Positions 23,078-36,900 of a stretch of DNA of 64,000 nt are shown one piece after another (positions within the stretch are counted from its first letter, which is position 1; each line of letters opens with the position of its first letter). Source of the DNA: Eucommia ulmoides. Its lineage: Eukaryota > Streptophyta > Magnoliopsida > Garryales > Eucommiaceae. The position numbers and the translations under genes are program-made. The notes below the pieces were generated by a model. The model worked only from the letters and a program-made list of their open reading frames with translations. It did no database searches and was not told the origin of the DNA. Where the stretch lies: contig CM028334.1 in NCBI GenBank assembly GCA_016647705.1, forward strand, positions 1,922,001 to 1,986,000, given 5' to 3'.

Positions 23078-26000
23078 ACTGATGGAGATTGCGTGTTTTT
23101 TTTTTGGTTTTCATTTCGGTTTCTAGTTTGTGGAAACATCAAATAGTTTCATGTTGTTTGATTCTTGGCTTGTTTTTGAGCTGCTTTGCTGATATTGGAG
23201 AGCCATTTTTGTTCTCTGTGTGTGTGTTTGCATATCTAAATTTGTTGATTTTTGTGGATAAGAAATTACAATCTATTTATGTTAATTTTCCCTAACAGTA
23301 CGGAAAATCTTGCTGAAAGTGGAATTTGCCTGAAATTGATCGAGTCCTTTCATGGATAAGTTTGCTGTTTCTTATCACTGCAAATGATATATAGTTATAA
23401 ACTCCCTATATAATTTACCTTATTGAGATAGCTTCCCTCTCTCCTTTTAAGCACTAGTGCATAGCATATGTTGAATCCCACATCGCTTGTGTTACATGAT
23501 CTTGAGCTATATATATGAAGCCTTGGGCAATCCTCATCTTTCAAGGCATCTTTTGAGAGTGAGTGAGGCCTATTGGGTTTTTACGTGATATCAGAAAGCC
23601 AGACTTTTCATCTAATGTTGACCATGTTGAATCTCACATCAATGTTGGGCCCCTAATATCCGTTCACAGTGGTTTGTTAAAGTCCACCCTGTGCATGAGA
23701 GGGCATGTTGAATCCCACATTGATGTTGGGCCCCCGATATCCGTTTATAGTGGTTTGTCAAAGTCCTCCTTGCGCATGAGGGGGCGTGTTGAATCCCACA
23801 TCGCTTGTGTTACCTGATCCTGAGCTTTATATAAAGCCCAGGGTAATCCTCCTTTTTCAAGGTGTCTTTTGAGTGAGTTCGGCCCATTGAATTTCTACCA
23901 CATGAATATCTAAGATTATCTAAGATGGTCATTGAAACTGCCAATTATCAGATTTCAAATGCAAGAACTGGAATTCATATCGCTATTTGCCTGAAACAAA
24001 CTTCACCTTATTGACATTTCCCTGCCTCTGTTTGGGTTGCTTCTTTTGTTCTTGCAGCATCACAAAAAACATTTCAAAATAAAAATAAAAAATGGCAGAC
24101 CTCAAAGAGCGCCTACTCCCACCAAAACCCGCTTCGGCAGTAAACCTCAGAGATGGATACTACAACAGGCCATCTCCATCCGGTCGTCAGCCTTTTCAAG
24201 CCGTGGACGTTCTAGGCCTTAAAAAACGTGGCCAAGGCCTTCGTTCGTGGATTCGTGTAGATACTTCTGGAAACTCCCAAGTCATCGAGGTTGATAAATT
24301 CACAATGATGCGCCGTTGCGATCTTCCTGCCCGTGATTTACGCCTTCTCGACCCATTATTCGTCTATCCCTCAACAATTCTCGGTAGAGAGAAGGCTATA
24401 GTCATAAATTTGGAGCAGATTCGGTGTATTATCACCGCTGATGAGGTTTTGCTTTTGAATTCTCTCGATAGTTATGTGTTGCAGTATGTGGTGGAGCTGC
24501 AGCGGAGATTGATGAATGAAGAGGGTGATTTTAACGGGAGGAGGGGGAATTTCAACGGTATGTTTGTTGGGAACACTTCGCCTGACTACTTGCCGTTTGA
24601 GTTCAGAGCTCTTGAAGTTGCATTGGAGGCTGCTTGTACAATTCTGGATTCTCAGGTATTATCTATGTTGTTAGTTAAACTAGCGTACACCCATGCTTGT
24701 ATACCCGTGCTTTAAGGTACGACTGTGAAAAAATGAACCTAAATATACTTTTGAAAAGTTCTTAATATGAGATTCCCTATTATATCTTCTACACATTACA
24801 AATTTTAGGCATGATTTTTCTTTTCATGTTTTGATTTATCCTTTATCAGGCTGCAGAGTTAGAAATTGAAGCATATCCACTACTAGATGAACTTACTTCG
24901 AAAATCAGTACCTTAAACTTAGAACGAGTTCGCCGTTTGAAAAGCAGACTTGTTGCCTTAACTCGTAGGGTCCAGAAGGTACTTTCTTTCTTACTTATTC
25001 TTCGCTATCGTATTAAATCCCACAGCCCAACTTATACTTTTAGGGTGTGTTTGTTCTGAGAAGAATATTTGTAAATTTTTTAAGAAGATTTCTTGAGATT
25101 CTGGTTCCAAATCCCTTTTTGAAATCAAACACCTTCTTCAAATACATCGCCAAACAAAGCATAAGGTGTGTTTGGGTGAACCATTTTGGGATAAAGGATT
25201 TGATTTTGATAAGGGATTTTTGAAAAATTCCTTGTTTGGCTACTGCATAAAGAAATTTGTAAAATTTCTTGGAATTTCAAAATGGAATTTAAGGCGTGGG
25301 GGTAAAGTGACATCTCCAAGATACTTCCTCACGAGGTGTTTTTGGTAAATCCTTCTGAATGAGATATATGACTTAATCTCTAGGTGAAATTGCTAAAGGT
25401 GAGATTCCAAAATTCAAAATTTCAAAATAAAATACTTCATCCATCCTAATTTTTTTGTCACATTTAACTTTACACAAATTTTTTTGCAGTGTTTGAATTT
25501 TTTTACTGTATTGTTCATATTGGGAATCGTATTAAAGTGATAAAACTTTTTGAAATTTGAATGTGTGGTGGAATAGAGGGTTATTTTGGGAAGAATGATA
25601 AAATATATTTGTTAAAAAAAGAAATGTGACATTTAATCTGGGACATCCTAAAAAGGAAGGTAGTACAATTAATTTGGGATGGCAAAAGTATAATTTAAAT
25701 TCCATGAATTTATCAAATTTCTTATCCAAACGCAATCTGACAAAATTCTCAAAATCCCTTTTCTAAATCAAATTCTTTCTTCAAACAGACAAACTCTTAC
25801 ATCCTCGTTTTGGAGATCTTTTCACTAGGTTAGGGATGAGATAGAGCAACTAATGGACGACGATGGAGATATGGCTGAAATGTGCCTCACGGAGAAGAAG
25901 AGTCGCATGGAATCATTGTTCTGTGGAGATCAATCTTTGATGGGGTACAGATCAACGGATGGTGCAATTTCTATTTCTGCTCCCGTTTCTCCGGTTTCTT

Positions 26001-28317
26001 CACCCCCAGATGGCCGAAAGCTTGAGAAAACTTTGAGCATTGCGAGGAGTAGGCACGAGAGCATGAGGGATTCAGAGAGTGTTACAGAGAGTATAGAGGA
26101 GCTGGAGATGTTGTTGGAGGCTTACTTTGTCGTTATCGATAGCACGCTTAACAAGTTGACATCGGTAAGTCCTCGTTTGTTTCAGTGTTTTTTTGTTCCC
26201 AAATTTCTGTTTATGTTCCCTGATAACTAGGACCCAAAAACTAAGGAACCTTTTCCAAAAATAAAAAAGGAAAAATACGTCTTTTTTAAGTGAAATTTTG
26301 TTTTTTAGGTACTGTTTGGTAACTGTTTTTTAAGTATATATATATATATATATAATTTATTTATTTTTACTTTTAACTTAAAAAGTACCTAATTTTAATA
26401 ACAAATGGATTTGTTTTGCACTTAAAAAAAACTTTTAATTTTTTTTAAAAAAGTAAAAACACGATTTAAAGTTTTTTCTAGAAGTACAAAATAGTTAAGA
26501 GATCAATAGACTCTAAGCTCTCCAACCACTTTTTTTTTTTTTGTTTTTTTCAATTATCTGATTTTTTTTAAGAGATTATTTTTAGTGAAAATACCTAAAT
26601 ACTATCGATGCACTATCAAATATGCTTTTGATTTTTTACGTTTATTTTTAAGTAGAAATACATTTTTGTCAAATTATTATTATTTTTTATTTTATTTTAT
26701 AAAGTGTTTAAAAGCGTGTGACCAAACATGACCTTACTATTATTTTTTTAATATTTTAAAGACTAATAGACTAGGACGTATCCACCGAAATTTTCTCTAA
26801 CACTACGGAATTCTTTTGGATTAAGTGATGGTTTATATGAATAACAATGAGATATCATCTGTACGTTATTAAACATATTTTGGATTATGTGATCGCTTAC
26901 TTGTATTTTTATCGTTTGATTTACTTTTTTTATTATAAAAAGCACTTTAAAAAAAAAATTGTTCCCTAAACAAACGCCTGCTTTATTGTCTGATATTCAT
27001 TTTTTTATTGAGTAGGAAGCAAATTATGAAATCAATTCTCTTTCTCTTTGTTTCAGCTGAAGGAGTACATTGATGACACTGAAGATTTTATCAACATTCA
27101 GCTGGTATGTTCCCTTTTTCATCGGCTTAGCGTTTGGTTAATGTTTCCGTTTCTTTTTTTGTTTCTGCTCCTAGATTCTTACCTTAACACACCCAAAAAA
27201 AAAAAAAAAACTCCTAAAACTATGCTACAAGTGCCAATAGGTGGTGTTTGTTTAGGCCCCGTTTGGTTATTGTTTCCGTTCCTTGATTTTTGTTACTACT
27301 CCCAAAATTTTGGGAGTATTTTGGAAGTATTCTGCATAGCTTAAGAATCTAAGAAATAAAAAAAATGGTGATTGCTATTCACTCCCACAAAACTATTCGT
27401 TCTCATAATTAAAAGAGACAATTTTTTAAGACAATGGTCATTACCAAACATGTCTCTATTCCCGAAATACTCTAGAAGGGAAACATTCTCATCCCAATTT
27501 ATTGGAAGTAGAAATAGAAAAGCAGAAACACTAACCAAACGCCGCCTTCGTGTTTCTATTTTTGTATTTCTGTTTTTTTTCCCCCTTTATTTCTGTTTAT
27601 CAAAAATTAGGGAACTGAAACACTAAGGGCCTGTTTGGTTTACTTTCCGAAAACTGTTTTCAGTTTTCAAAAACACAGAATGCAAGTACTACTCTATTAA
27701 CAAAACAACTCAAAAACAGTTTGTACAATATTCAATTTATTACATAACCTACTTTTACTTTTAATACCATCCTTGAACATAATTTTAATTTTTTTCTTAT
27801 ATATCTTTATTTTTTTTCCTCTATAAATCTGCTCTATCATAGTGTCACCCAGAAAACATCATTATTATCTCGTTTTTTAAAATAATTGGGTTTTGAAAAG
27901 CCAGTTTTTGAAAATCTATTTGTTTTTTTTTCACAATTTTCAAGAACTGTTTTTTCAAAATTTTTGAAAACTATTTTCGAAAACTAAACCAAATGGGCCC
28001 TAAACAAACGGGACCTTAGTATCTTCGCCGTATGCTTGAATACATAACTGTTGTTGATCTAACGAACATTTTTTTTTTTTAATAAGGATAACGTTCGAAA
28101 TCAGCTCATACAATTCGAGCTTCTACTCACAACGGCGACATTCGTTGTCGCCATCTTTGGTGTTGTTGCCGGGATATTCGGAATGAACTTCCCCATAACG
28201 TTTTTCGACAATTCATCGGCTTTCAAATGGGTGCTTCTAGTCACTGGAGTGGCTGGAATTATCATTTTCTGCTCTTTCTTGTCGTTTTTCAAGTATAAAA
28301 GACTAATGCCACTGTAG
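22447..28317 (+). CDS. MRS2: CorA-type Mg2+ transporter, MRS2-1/MRS2-10 group
   Basis: Coding exons: 24092-24655, 24850-24978, 25829-26164, 27057-27104 and 28087-28317, all phase 0 with GT-AG borders, giving 435 aa (Arabidopsis MRS2-1 and MRS2-10 are about 440). The feature is drawn from the leader; the coding part is 24092-28317. A leader intron runs from a donor at 22711 or 23029 to the acceptor at 24057. Conserved blocks include GLKKRGQGLRSWIRVD near the N-terminus, MMRRCDLPARDLRLLDPLFV, and EYIDDTEDFINIQLD before the membrane. Two transmembrane helices lie at about residues 370-390 and 405-427, with the GMN signature (GIFGMNF) between them. The family forms pentameric Mg2+ channels; this subgroup is usually placed in the vacuolar or other endomembranes. 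Introns carry a TRIM and several inverted-repeat elements. Confidence 0.93.
23470..23900 (+). mobile_element. TRIM element in the MRS2 leader intron
   Basis: The 5' LTR (23470-23585) starts TGTTGAATCCCACATCGC and ends TTTTTACG. It is followed by TGATATCAGAAAGCC, a decayed match to the plant initiator-Met tRNA primer site. A purine-rich GAGGGGG precedes the 3' LTR (23787 to about 23900). The interior holds two tandem copies of a ~78-base unit, each starting TGTTGAATC and ending in a G-run. The whole element is about 430 bp with no coding capacity. The target duplication is not clear. Confidence 0.75.
25040..25800. mobile_element. Nested small inverted-repeat elements, MRS2 intron 2
   Basis: The intron contains several phrases of the GTGTTTG.T / CCAAAC type facing each other: AGGGTGTGTTTGTTCTGAGAAG near 25043, GCCAAACAAAGCATAAGGTGTGTTTGGGTGAACC near 25150-25182, and TATCCAAACGCAATCTGA and CTTCAAACAGACAAACTCTTA near 25722-25800. 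This suggests at least two nested non-autonomous elements. Exact borders and duplications were not resolved. Confidence 0.4.
27627..28000. mobile_element. Tourist-like MITE in MRS2 intron 4
   Basis: The ends GGGCCTGTTTGGTTTA and TAAACCAAATGGGCCC are inverted repeats with one or two changes, and the element is flanked by TAA on both sides (27624-27626 and 28001-28003). A TAA/TTA duplication and a GGG.TGTTTGG terminus are hallmarks of PIF/Harbinger-derived Tourist elements. The interior also carries GAAAACTGTTTTCAGTTTTC, itself partly palindromic. It ends 86 bases before the last coding exon. Confidence 0.75.
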
Positions 28318-29492
28318 ATGATGAGGCTCATGATCCAAGAAAATTTCTTCAAGGATTCATATTTCGTCATCACCAGGTACTTCTAAATCTGAATTTCTTT
28401 TAGGTGGCATTTGGTTTCATGAAATTGGAGTCTCGAAAATGGAATTGGAAATAATGAATTTTTTTTCTTCGAAAATTCCCTTTTTTTTAAAGTAATTTCA
28501 ATTCCGAGGCTTCAATTCCGTACAACCAAACACTAGAGTTGAGCAATTATTTTGATATAATTTTTCGAGGTTTCAACATTTTGCACCTTTGAATACCAAT
28601 ATTTCACTTTGGTCCTTATATAGTTGCAATTTGAACACATAAATACGTCGAAGTATCATAATCATTCCACTTCAGTCCAAATCAGTAACTCCATTACAAT
28701 TTAGGATAACAAACAGTTGACTGCCGTGCAACCAATTATTTTTAAGGAGACTTTGTGGGCATTTCAACCTCTTCCTTTTTCCACAACCAATTTTTTTGGA
28801 AAAGGTCCCCCTGCCCGCGCGCGCACACTCATATATATATTATGTTACATGTATTATATTTGAGTATTTTGGTAGAAAAGAAAATGTGAGTGAATATAGA
28901 GAATAGAATTGTCTTGCCTCTTTAAAGTCTCTTAAAAACAGTTAGGTGCATGACAGATAACAGTTTTTGTTTTAAAATTGTAACAAGGATAATGATTTGG
29001 ACTGTATTCGGATGATTAAGAAACTTTAAGGTGTTATATGTTCAAATTGAAACCAAAGCGACCAAAGTGAGATTTTGGTCAAACTTCAAGGGTACAAATG
29101 TCAAACTCCCTAATTTTCCTTTCTTTTTTTTTTTAAATGTTGTATAAAAAATATTTAACTTTTTATTGGGGACAAATTTGTAAATTGAACTAAAATTTTC
29201 TTTCCTCTTATTTTCTATCTTTCTATAGGGCTGAATTCCTGGATTTGCTTTCACCATTAGAATCCATTTTCCTCTTAAATGGAGATTGGAGAATGATGCT
29301 GTTTGGTATGATGGGAAATTGAGTGGACAGATGAAAAAGGGAAACTTTTCCATTGTTTGGTATGAAGGGAAAGAAAGTGAGGAGGGTTAAAGGCCGATCA
29401 ATTATTCAATATTATTTGATAGTTATTTCCAAAATGTAAATTCTTTTTTATGGATAAAATTATCATTATTTGGATACAAAAACAACAACTAA
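28318..29492. other. MRS2 3' flank and spacer with a small MITE
   Basis: After the stop codon there is a candidate small inverted-repeat element at 28403-28540 (GGTGGCATTTGGTTTC against CAACCAAACACTA). The rest, including a GCGCGCGC/(TA)n tract near 28815, shows no gene. Confidence 0.4.
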
Positions 29493-30154
29493 GCGCATGT
29501 TTGATAAAAAAGTTAAGTGCTTAAAACTGATTATATTTAAATACTTAATTAATTAAGTTTGTTTGATAAATATAATTATTATCATTTAATTAATTAAGTT
29601 AACTTAAAAATTAAGTCAAAAGAATAAAAAATTAAGTCAAAATTCCTTTACGTATTTTATTTTGGTTAATGCATTCCATTATTTTTCACTTAAAAAAAAT
29701 TATGTTTTGACTATTTTACCCTTGATTCCCTACAAGGGTTTAATTAGAATTAGAATTAATGAGAATTGAATTAATTTTGAATTATTTTATGGTTTTAATT
29801 TTATTTTATATTTAAATTATTGTTATAATTAAGTTTAAGCAATCAAATTACATAAAAAAAAAATACATAATATTTACATATTTTTGGGTTAATTTTTACT
29901 TTTAATTTTAATATAATTTTATTTTTTTTAAAAAATGGCATCCTAATATTATTGTTTTGTTCTCAATTTTTTTTTTTTCCACATTATCTTGATTCAAAAG
30001 TAGTTATATAACTTAAACAATTTTCAGCATACAAATTTTGTACTTATCAAATAAATAAAAAAAAAAATCAGAACTTAAATTTTTAGCACAATTTTATCAA
30101 GCAATTTTCTTAAATTTTCAACACCTATATATTAAGTCGTTATCAAACAAGTCC
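29493..30154. mobile_element. Tourist-like element, 0.66 kb
   Basis: The ends GCGCATGTTTGATAA and TTATCAAACAAGTCC are imperfect inverted repeats, flanked by TAA on both sides (29490-29492 and 30155-30157). Just inside are AAGTTAAGTGCTTAAAACT on the left and TTTCAACACCTATATATTAAGT on the right. There is no coding sequence, and the interior is AT-rich. Confidence 0.6.
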
Positions 30155-30970
30155 TAAGTCTTTGTCCCACTTATGTGGGGTCGGTTACATAAATCTATTT
30201 ATTGCTTGTAATTTAAAAGTGAATTGCCTTCTAATTTGTTTAATTATAATTTTATTATTCTTCACTTTAAAAAATTACACTTTATCTGCTCTTTTAAATA
30301 AAACGAGGTCTTTTTTTTTTTTTTTTTTTTTCTCTTAGTTTTAAAAATTGATGAAATTTATAATTTCATTAAATTATTGGTTGAAATAGATGAAATTGTC
30401 TCTTTATTTTAATTTTAATGAATTTTTAATATATTTATGATAAAAAAAATAAAATTTAAAATTAAGACAGAATTTTTTTATCAATTTCATCTAAAACTTG
30501 GATGAAAAATTTAACGTCACTTATTTTTAAGCATTACTCTGTTAATTTAAATAGGAAAAAAAAAATTAATTTCTCATTTTGTTTAAAGTAGAAGTAGGTA
30601 AAGTGTAACTTTTTAAAGTTCGGATGAGTAAAATGACAATTAGACAAAGTAAAGGGGTAGAAGCCAATTTACCCAAATTTAAACCACTTATTTAAATTTT
30701 AGTTTTTGTTAAAAAATAAATAATTAATTTACAATTTTTTTAACATAAAACTTAAAATTAAAATCTCCAAAGGATCCTAGGGATGAATGCATATGTCAAT
30801 TATTGGGCAGAAGAAGAAGTTGTTGGACCAAATTGGAAAAAAAAAAAAAAGAAGTCATAATCTGCGGGCTAAATGTGTTAAAATTGAAAGTATCGAGACC
30901 AATTGGATATTAAGGCAGAACTTTGAGGGTTATAAGGGCGTTTTTCTCAAAAATTTCAAAACATAGGAGA
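30155..30970. other. AT-rich spacer upstream of the CNGC gene
   Basis: No gene is seen. It contains long T and A tracts and phrases shared with other AT-rich repeats in the window, such as TTAAATTAACGGAA-type sequence also near 1497 and 41490. Confidence 0.4.
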
Positions 30971-30974
30971 AGAA

Positions 30975-30980
30975 TATATA
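30975..30980 (+). promoter_or_regulatory. TATA box of the CNGC gene
   Basis: GAATATATAACGCG lies just before a leader with a (CT)n tract at 31046-31066. It sits about 265 bases before a leader-exon donor (CAG|GTATGAAC, donor at 31242). A leader intron would end at the TTTGCAG acceptor at 32030, leaving the ATG at 32126 in the second exon. Confidence 0.45.
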
Positions 30981-33900
30981 ACGCGAGGTTCACGTTTGCC
31001 CCCCTTCGCGCGCCATTCTGCTCAAAATAGGGAAAAAACAGATTTCTCTCTCTCTCTCTCTCTCTTCTGGATCCATGTTTTTTCCATGATCTTCATTCAC
31101 GAGGAGTTCATTGATCGGCGGAACCGAAGAAGAACAGAACAATCTCGAAGAACGTCATTCGTTTTGATTTCCGCAGTCGTTCGTTTCATTTTGATGCAAT
31201 GCAATGCTGATTCGCATGCGGTTATTCTCTCTCTCTCTCAGGTATGAACATTAGCGCATGTATTGAGCAGGTTTGTTTATCTCTGCTCGAGATTAAACAA
31301 TTTCATTTCAGGAAAATCTAATGATAATTGTTTTGTTCAACCGTGCGAATCTAATTGAGAATGCGATTCATCATTTCCTCTCGCTTCCTTCCGATTTTGT
31401 TTGCTCGTATTATTGATTTTCCATCAAATTTGATGTCAGTTCGGCATTTCCCTGTCAAAAAAAGATGAACAAGACCCTAGGGGTTGATAATAATCTAAGG
31501 AACAAAGATCAATGTTGAATTATATAGATCAGACAGTCTTATTGTGAGATGCGTTTAGATCAGTCCATTTTTCTTCTTAATTATACGCTTGTCGATTGTT
31601 GAGCAACATGTTTATTTAAATCATAACGAAGAGATGGACGTCAATTCAGTCTTGATGTATTGGGATTATAGATATAGAATTACAATTTTTTTCTCCATTA
31701 TGCTTTCATAGTTGAGCGATCCTCAAAGTAGGTTGTAAAAGGCTAAATTAGGTTCTTCGTAGTTAGAACAGTTCCATCGGTGATCGAACTTATATTTTGG
31801 CTTTTTATTCTATATATTCCTATATTTTTTAATTTTTTTTTTTACCTTATTTATAGAGAATTTATTTTTTAACTATAATACCAAATACAAATTAAACATT
31901 AGTTAACGTCAACTCGATAAATTTAATCTAATTGATGTTGATTTTAACGAAAGGACTAACAAAAATGAAAAAAATATTACAAATAATTAAAGGACAATCT
32001 AATAATTTTCTCTTCAAATTTTGTTTGCAGTGATTTTGGTTGAAGAGTTTATATATGCTGTGATGTTTTTTGTGACTTCAATTCTTCCCAGCGGATTTTG
32101 ATACTGGGAATTTGCCCCAACTAAAATGCTGGATTGTTCTGGTTACAAGTCTCAGTATATTGGTGGCCAGAGAGAAAAATTTGCAAGGTACGAAAAATGG
32201 CAATCTGCTATTGGCACTCCAAAAATATTGAATTGCACTCCACTTTCACCATTTCTATGTAAGAGGAATAGTGTAATTGAAGTTCGATTGTACATTTATG
32301 GAGTGCCACTAACATTTCCCCTTTACATTATTAGGATTATTAACTAGCCAAATATTAAGTGTTCAAGTTTGTTTGAGCCCTAATTAGTCAAACTGTTCAA
32401 CAAGTTGTTTTTGGATTTTTTATTTTAATTTTTAATGCTCAATAACTATTTGAATAATATTATTTTTTTAACAAACTTAGTGTAACAAAACTTTTTAATA
32501 AACGAGTTTAGACAAATATTTAAGCTTAGCTCATTCATTAAAGGAACGAGGTACGAACAAGTTGTTATCAAACCGAGCTCGAATAGTTAATCAACAGTTT
32601 GCTTCATTTTCATCTTATTCCTTCCAGTAATACAATTGGTGATCGAGGGGGATGAGCGACCCACTTCAAACTTTTGAAAATTTCTATTTTTACCTTTACA
32701 TGTTTTAAAAAAATAAATTAAAACTCTTAAAATTTTACGATAGCGCCCGCTAATTTATATAAAATATTTTCTAATAATCCCTTTAAAAAATTTAGTACTC
32801 AATCAATTTTTTTTGGATACGCCACTGATATCTTGTATGTGCTTTCACTTATTCTTTGCCAGGTTGGATGATCTGGACTCAAGAATATCATTATCATCCG
32901 AGCTCGGAATGAAAAAATGCGGATTCGGCATCGAGGGACTAACCGGCGCTGGCCGTTCAAACAAAAACCCGTCTTCTCAATCGTTCAAATACGGAGTTCG
33001 AAAGGGATCCGAAGGACTCAGAACATTCGGCAAATCACTTAGATATGGCGTAAGCCGTGCAGTTTTCCCCGAAGATCTCAAAGTGACCGAAAAAAAAATA
33101 TTTGATCCACAAGACAAGTCTCTCTTATTCTGGAACAAACTTTTGGTCATATCGTGTATTCTCGCGGTATCCATTGATCCTTTGTTTTTCTATCTACCCG
33201 TTTTCAAGAGCGAAGGCATGTGCCTTCATATCGATGAGAGCTTGGCTTATACTATCACGACACTTCGGACGATCATCGATGCTTTTTACATCGTGCGGAT
33301 GGTTCTGCAGTTCAGGACGGCTTATATTGCTCCGTCGTCTCGTGTTTTTGGACGGGGGGAGCTTGTGATAGATCCGGCGCAAATTGCAAGCAGATATATG
33401 CATCGCTACTTCATCGTCGATCTTGTTTCCGTGCTGCCTTTGCCACAGGTTTGATGATATTCCTTCCATTTTTTTCCTTTTAACAGTTTATATTTACGGC
33501 ATACTTCGCTCGTTCGTGATATCTATATAATAAATTATGACGTTTTATAACAAATATCTTTGAGTTGATGAAAATATATTATAAAAGTTTTTTTTGGGAA
33601 AATTTCTACTTAAAAAATTCACACAGTCACTTCTAAGTTAAATTAAATTATATTTTGTATCCTTCAAATTTCATATTTATATTTAATTGGTCAATTTTTT
33701 ATATTTTTTTCACTATCTTTTACATTTACAAATTAGTGCATTTAATCACAGGAAATTTCTAGTCTATATAATAAATCAGGATTGTACTTAAAAATATATT
33801 TTCATTAATATTTGCAAACTGGGATTCATTTAGGAAGAAATGAAAGGTTGAGATGAATTTAATTTATTTATGCACTGCTCGATCTACGGTGTGTTCGTTT

Positions 33901-36900
33901 GGGAGAAAAAAGGATGCATAAGAAAATAAAAAAAAAAAAAAAAAATAGGATGGAAAATGAGAGAAAAAAAAAAAAAGAAAATAGGAAAGAATATGCATAA
34001 TTGCCTAAGCAAATTTTTTTCCTCACAAATTTAGAGGGAAAATGAAGGAAATTGAGGAAAATGTTTTCAAGAATGGAGGAAAATTACAATTATACTCTTG
34101 ATAATATAAATTTTAATTATTTTTACAATATACGAGGATAAAATGGTAAATTACATTAAAATTAATTATTTTCATTTCATTTTTTTTCCTAACCAAACAA
34201 CGCTAGAGAAAATAATTTTCTTTCCACGATGAATAGAAATATTATCTTCTCATTTTTTTTCTCTCTTTTTCTTCCTTCCAACCCAACATACCTTAAGAGA
34301 ATATGGTTTATGGAAGGTGTTCTTTATTAACTTTACAGATTGTGGTATGGAGGTTTCTTCAAAGATCACAGGGTACAACTGTATTGGCCACAAAACACCA
34401 CCTACTGATAGTCGTCTTCTTCCAATACATCCCCAGATTTTTGCGGTTTCTCCCCTTAACTTCAGAGCTTAAAAAGACTGCAGGTGTATTTGCTGAAACT
34501 GCCTGGGCTGGCGCTGCATACTACTTACTCTGGTTTGTTCTTGTTAGCCATGTAAGTCTATCTGTTTATATATGTAATTCTATATTTTGAAATTACTATT
34601 TTACCCTTAATTAAAATAATTTTAGCATTTTTTAACCCTAAAATCACTAAGAAGGAAGAGGAAGAAAAATGTAAAAAGTAAGAAGTTAATTTAAAAGTAA
34701 TCGAATGAAATGATTTTTACTTATTTTCTTAAGAGATGTATAGGCCCTAACAAAAAAAAGAGTGTACATATGGGTCATAAATGACCCGTTTATATCTTAG
34801 CATTCCACTTTTTAAAACCAATTTCATCGAAATATGGCCTTTTTATGAAACATTTTTCAAAATTAAACTCCGAATTGGGTGCAATATGTACCAAAGCTGG
34901 GGCGTTTGTTTGTGTTTCTGTTCCCAGCTTCCTGATTTTCTTCTCCGTAAACTTAAAACCGAAAGCAGAAATATGGGAAGGAAAAAATTTCTGTTTATAG
35001 ACTGCTCCCAAATTTTTACATTAAACTTTTGGGAACATTACAAAATTTTTCCTCGATTTATGTTTGTGTTTCCAAGTTTTAAGGAACGAAAATACTAAAA
35101 CAAACGCCACCTAAGAGTATGTATTACTTGATCTTCCAAGCACATTCTTTTTGTGGTTTGGAAATGGAGGAAGTTGAATCGTTCCTTAGAAGCTTATGGC
35201 CCCCTATTTAGTGTTCCTGTTCCGGTTTTTCTTTTTAAACTGGGAAAACAACAGAGAACACAAAAAAACTGTTTCTGTTTTGCCGAACAAATTTATGGGA
35301 AGAGAAGACACTTGTTCTCAGATTTCTATTTGGAAAAGAAACACAAACAAATGCCACCTATATACTCATTTTTTGGGGGGTTCATTTTTATTTTTTTACC
35401 TTATTTATAGAACAATTTCTTTTTAGCCCTTATCAATTTTATTTTCAACTTATTTTTTAGTTTTTAGTAAACATTAACTACGACGCCTACCGCCCGCCTG
35501 TTATCAGACTCCGATCACCGGTCGATGGAATCTGGTCGTTGGCCACCATCACATCTAGTTAATACTCGATACATTTAATCTAGTTAATGTTAACTGAATG
35601 ACAAAACTATTGAAAGGCCTAAAAAACACCTTAGGTTAAAAGAATAAAACAGACTAGTTTCAAAGATAATCTATCAGTTTTGCCTAAAATAAATATATTT
35701 GAACTTTAAATTCCTTTGATTTGCAGATATTTGGGGCTTTCTGGTACCTTTTAGCAGTGGAACGTAAAGATTCATGCTGGGAGAAAGCTTGCTCAGACAA
35801 TGAAATGCAGTGCAATAAGAATTTTTTGTACTGTGGACACAAGGATACACCGGAGTTTGCTCACTGGAAAGAAGTGAGCAAGGCCGTTCTTGACTCAAAG
35901 TGCAATATTACCGACGATGATCCGCCGTTCAACTATGGGATCTTCGCACAGGCTTTGTTATCTGGTATCGTTGAATCTGAGGATTTTGTTTCCAAGTACT
36001 GTTATTGTCTCTGGTGGGGGCTGCAGAATCTGAGGTATGCAAACCCCCACCCCCACCCACCCCACAACCCCCCAACCCCTCTTTCTCCCTTTATGTTCAG
36101 TCTATTTTTCCTCTATGAGAAGGGACATGTGCCCTTCTAATGGAGATATTTTTATTATTCCATCGCTTCACTAAACCTAAGAAGTTTTCCTCATGATAGG
36201 TTTAGTGAAATGCTGAAATGACAAAAATATCTCTATTAGAAGACCATGTGTTGAACACGCACCTATTTTTCATCCAAAACCATTAATGTTTTTTTTTTTA
36301 AGTTTTGGGGGATTGAAACAAATGTGGAATTTAAAGGATCAAATGCGCAATTTAAAAACCTTAGAGTCCACATAGACACTCATCTCACTCTTGGGAAAAA
36401 AAAAGAAATTTTCCCCCTCAACATTTTTCCACTTGATTATGCTTGTTTATGTCATGTTTGGTTGACAATCCGCTTTTGGTTTTCAAAAAAAATACAATTA
36501 TTACTCTTTTAACAACACAACTCAGAAACACTTTTACAAAACCGATTTTCACAATATCTATCCCATCACCAATTTTTTTAATATTTATTATTTTTTAAAT
36601 TTATCTATCTTTATTTTCTAGTTCGCTATAAATTTTCACTACCACACATTCACCCATCAAACATCGTTATTATCTCTATTTTTTCAACATCATATTTCAA
36701 TCAAATTACGCATCATCTTTAGTTTTCAAAAATCATATTTTTAATAAATATTATATTTTTCAAACTAAATCGAACAATTTTTCACAATTTTCAAAATTTC
36801 AGAAACAGTTCTCAAAAATTAAACCAAACAACAGCTAAACAAGTCGCTTCGCTACAATATTATCTCCTAGGTAGCATTTGGTAGCAAGGAATTGAAGCTT

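Noticed and set aside
24037..24222. Alternative + frame overlapping the MRS2 start
   Set aside because: The 24092 frame continues through five in-phase exons with the GMN motif; this one stops within 200 bases.
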